Shown piece by piece: positions 63,735-64,000 of a stretch of DNA of 64,000 nucleotides. The translations under genes and the position numbers were made by a program. How positions within the stretch are numbered: the stretch's first letter is position 1; each line of letters begins with the position of its first letter. The stretch lies in NCBI GenBank assembly GCA_009733575.1, contig ML769480.1, positions 124,001-188,000 of the forward strand, read 5' to 3'. The DNA is from Gymnopus androsaceus JB14. Lineage: Eukaryota; Basidiomycota; Agaricomycetes; Agaricales; Omphalotaceae. The notes beneath the pieces were generated by a model, which was not told the DNA's origin, did no database searches, and saw only the letters and a program-made list of their open reading frames with translations.

Positions 63735-64000
63735 CTACAAGCCTAAGAACTCGTCCAAAGTGTCCTGAACTTGGCGCAAAACGGCCTTGGTATCCTCCCC
63801 GAGGTTCTGCCCATCCTCTTTAACAAACTGGATCAACTCATTACATGTGTAGATGACCCCAGTATTGTCTGCAGGCTCCCGTCGATGGCCTGAGGATGGT
63901 CCCGCGACATTGGCTTCCCAACGATTACCTCTTGCATCCGCCACTTTACCTTTCCCCTTGCCTTTGTCTATATCCTTTCCGATGCCGTCTTTGGGCCTCC
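63735..64000 (-). CDS. C-terminal part of an unknown gene leaving the right edge
   Basis: The minus-strand frame is open from the window end to a stop at 63735. It starts with a Lys/Gly/Asp-rich segment (IGKDIDKGKGKGKVADARGN) and ends in a helical tail (NELIQFVKEDGQNLGED, VLRQVQDTLDEFLGL). It has no recognised domain. The true start is outside the window. Confidence 0.5.
   Translation of the reverse strand, partial: RPKDGIGKDIDKGKGKGKVADARGNRWEANVAGPSSGHRREPADNTGVIYTCNELIQFVKEDGQNLGEDTKAVLRQVQDTLDEFLGL

Overview
The window looks like nuclear DNA of a mushroom-forming basidiomycete (Agaricomycetes). Genes are split by GT-AG introns of about 45-65 bp. There are tRNA-His and housekeeping eukaryotic genes (ArfGAP, ubiquitin C-terminal hydrolase, leukotriene-A4-hydrolase-type aminopeptidase), a KDZ transposase carrying a CxC2-type cysteine cluster, and NACHT-ankyrin proteins of the kind expanded in agarics. 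All calls come from reading the sequence; no database search was run.

Layout. 0-19 kb is mostly single-copy gene space: the 3' exon of a gene entering from the left, a small unknown minus-strand gene beside a tandem duplication, a PIF/Harbinger-like non-autonomous transposon pair, an M35-like secreted metallopeptidase, then ArfGAP (+), UCH (-) and LTA4H (+), a decayed Ty1/copia element, a TPMT-type methyltransferase, a proline-rich unknown, a 665-bp MITE and an intron-bearing tRNA-His.

20-49 kb is one large imperfect tandem duplication. Unit I (about 20.1-36.5 kb) holds a GT25-type glycosyltransferase, an aldo-keto reductase remnant, a full-length but broken HMG-CoA reductase pseudogene (minus strand) and a NACHT-ankyrin gene. 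Unit II (about 37.7-49.2 kb) holds the same genes in the same order, but its HMG-CoA reductase remnant is in two overlapping pieces. These are separated by a 2.7-kb segment with a cytochrome P450 first exon and an intact NAD(P)-binding reductase gene. Unit I was hit by transposons: a 633-bp MITE, a 4.07-kb CACTG-ended element holding a Tc1-type element that holds a second complete Tc1-type element, and a TA-flanked mariner-like element inside the NACHT gene that is itself split by an 821-bp hAT-like element. Unit II keeps the empty sites for the 633-bp MITE and the CACTG element, so their boundaries and target duplications can be read directly; the mariner-like element is bounded by its TA duplication and restored frame instead. 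NACHT copy I is disabled; copy II looks intact.

49-64 kb is accessory: a second truncated copia element, a KDZ/CxC2 transposase with a GTTAAACC repeat cluster, two tandem paralogous genes with two helical modules each (one tail carries SUMO-interacting-motif-like repeats, the other three consensus SUMO-acceptor sites), a large unknown minus-strand gene, and the end of another unknown gene.

Two cross-cutting patterns stand out. Internal stops in decayed ORFs are often TGA where an arginine CGA would fit, as expected from loss of methylated CpG. Several conserved single-copy genes (ArfGAP, LTA4H, probably the M35 protease) carry one-base shifts that look like either early decay or assembly error.
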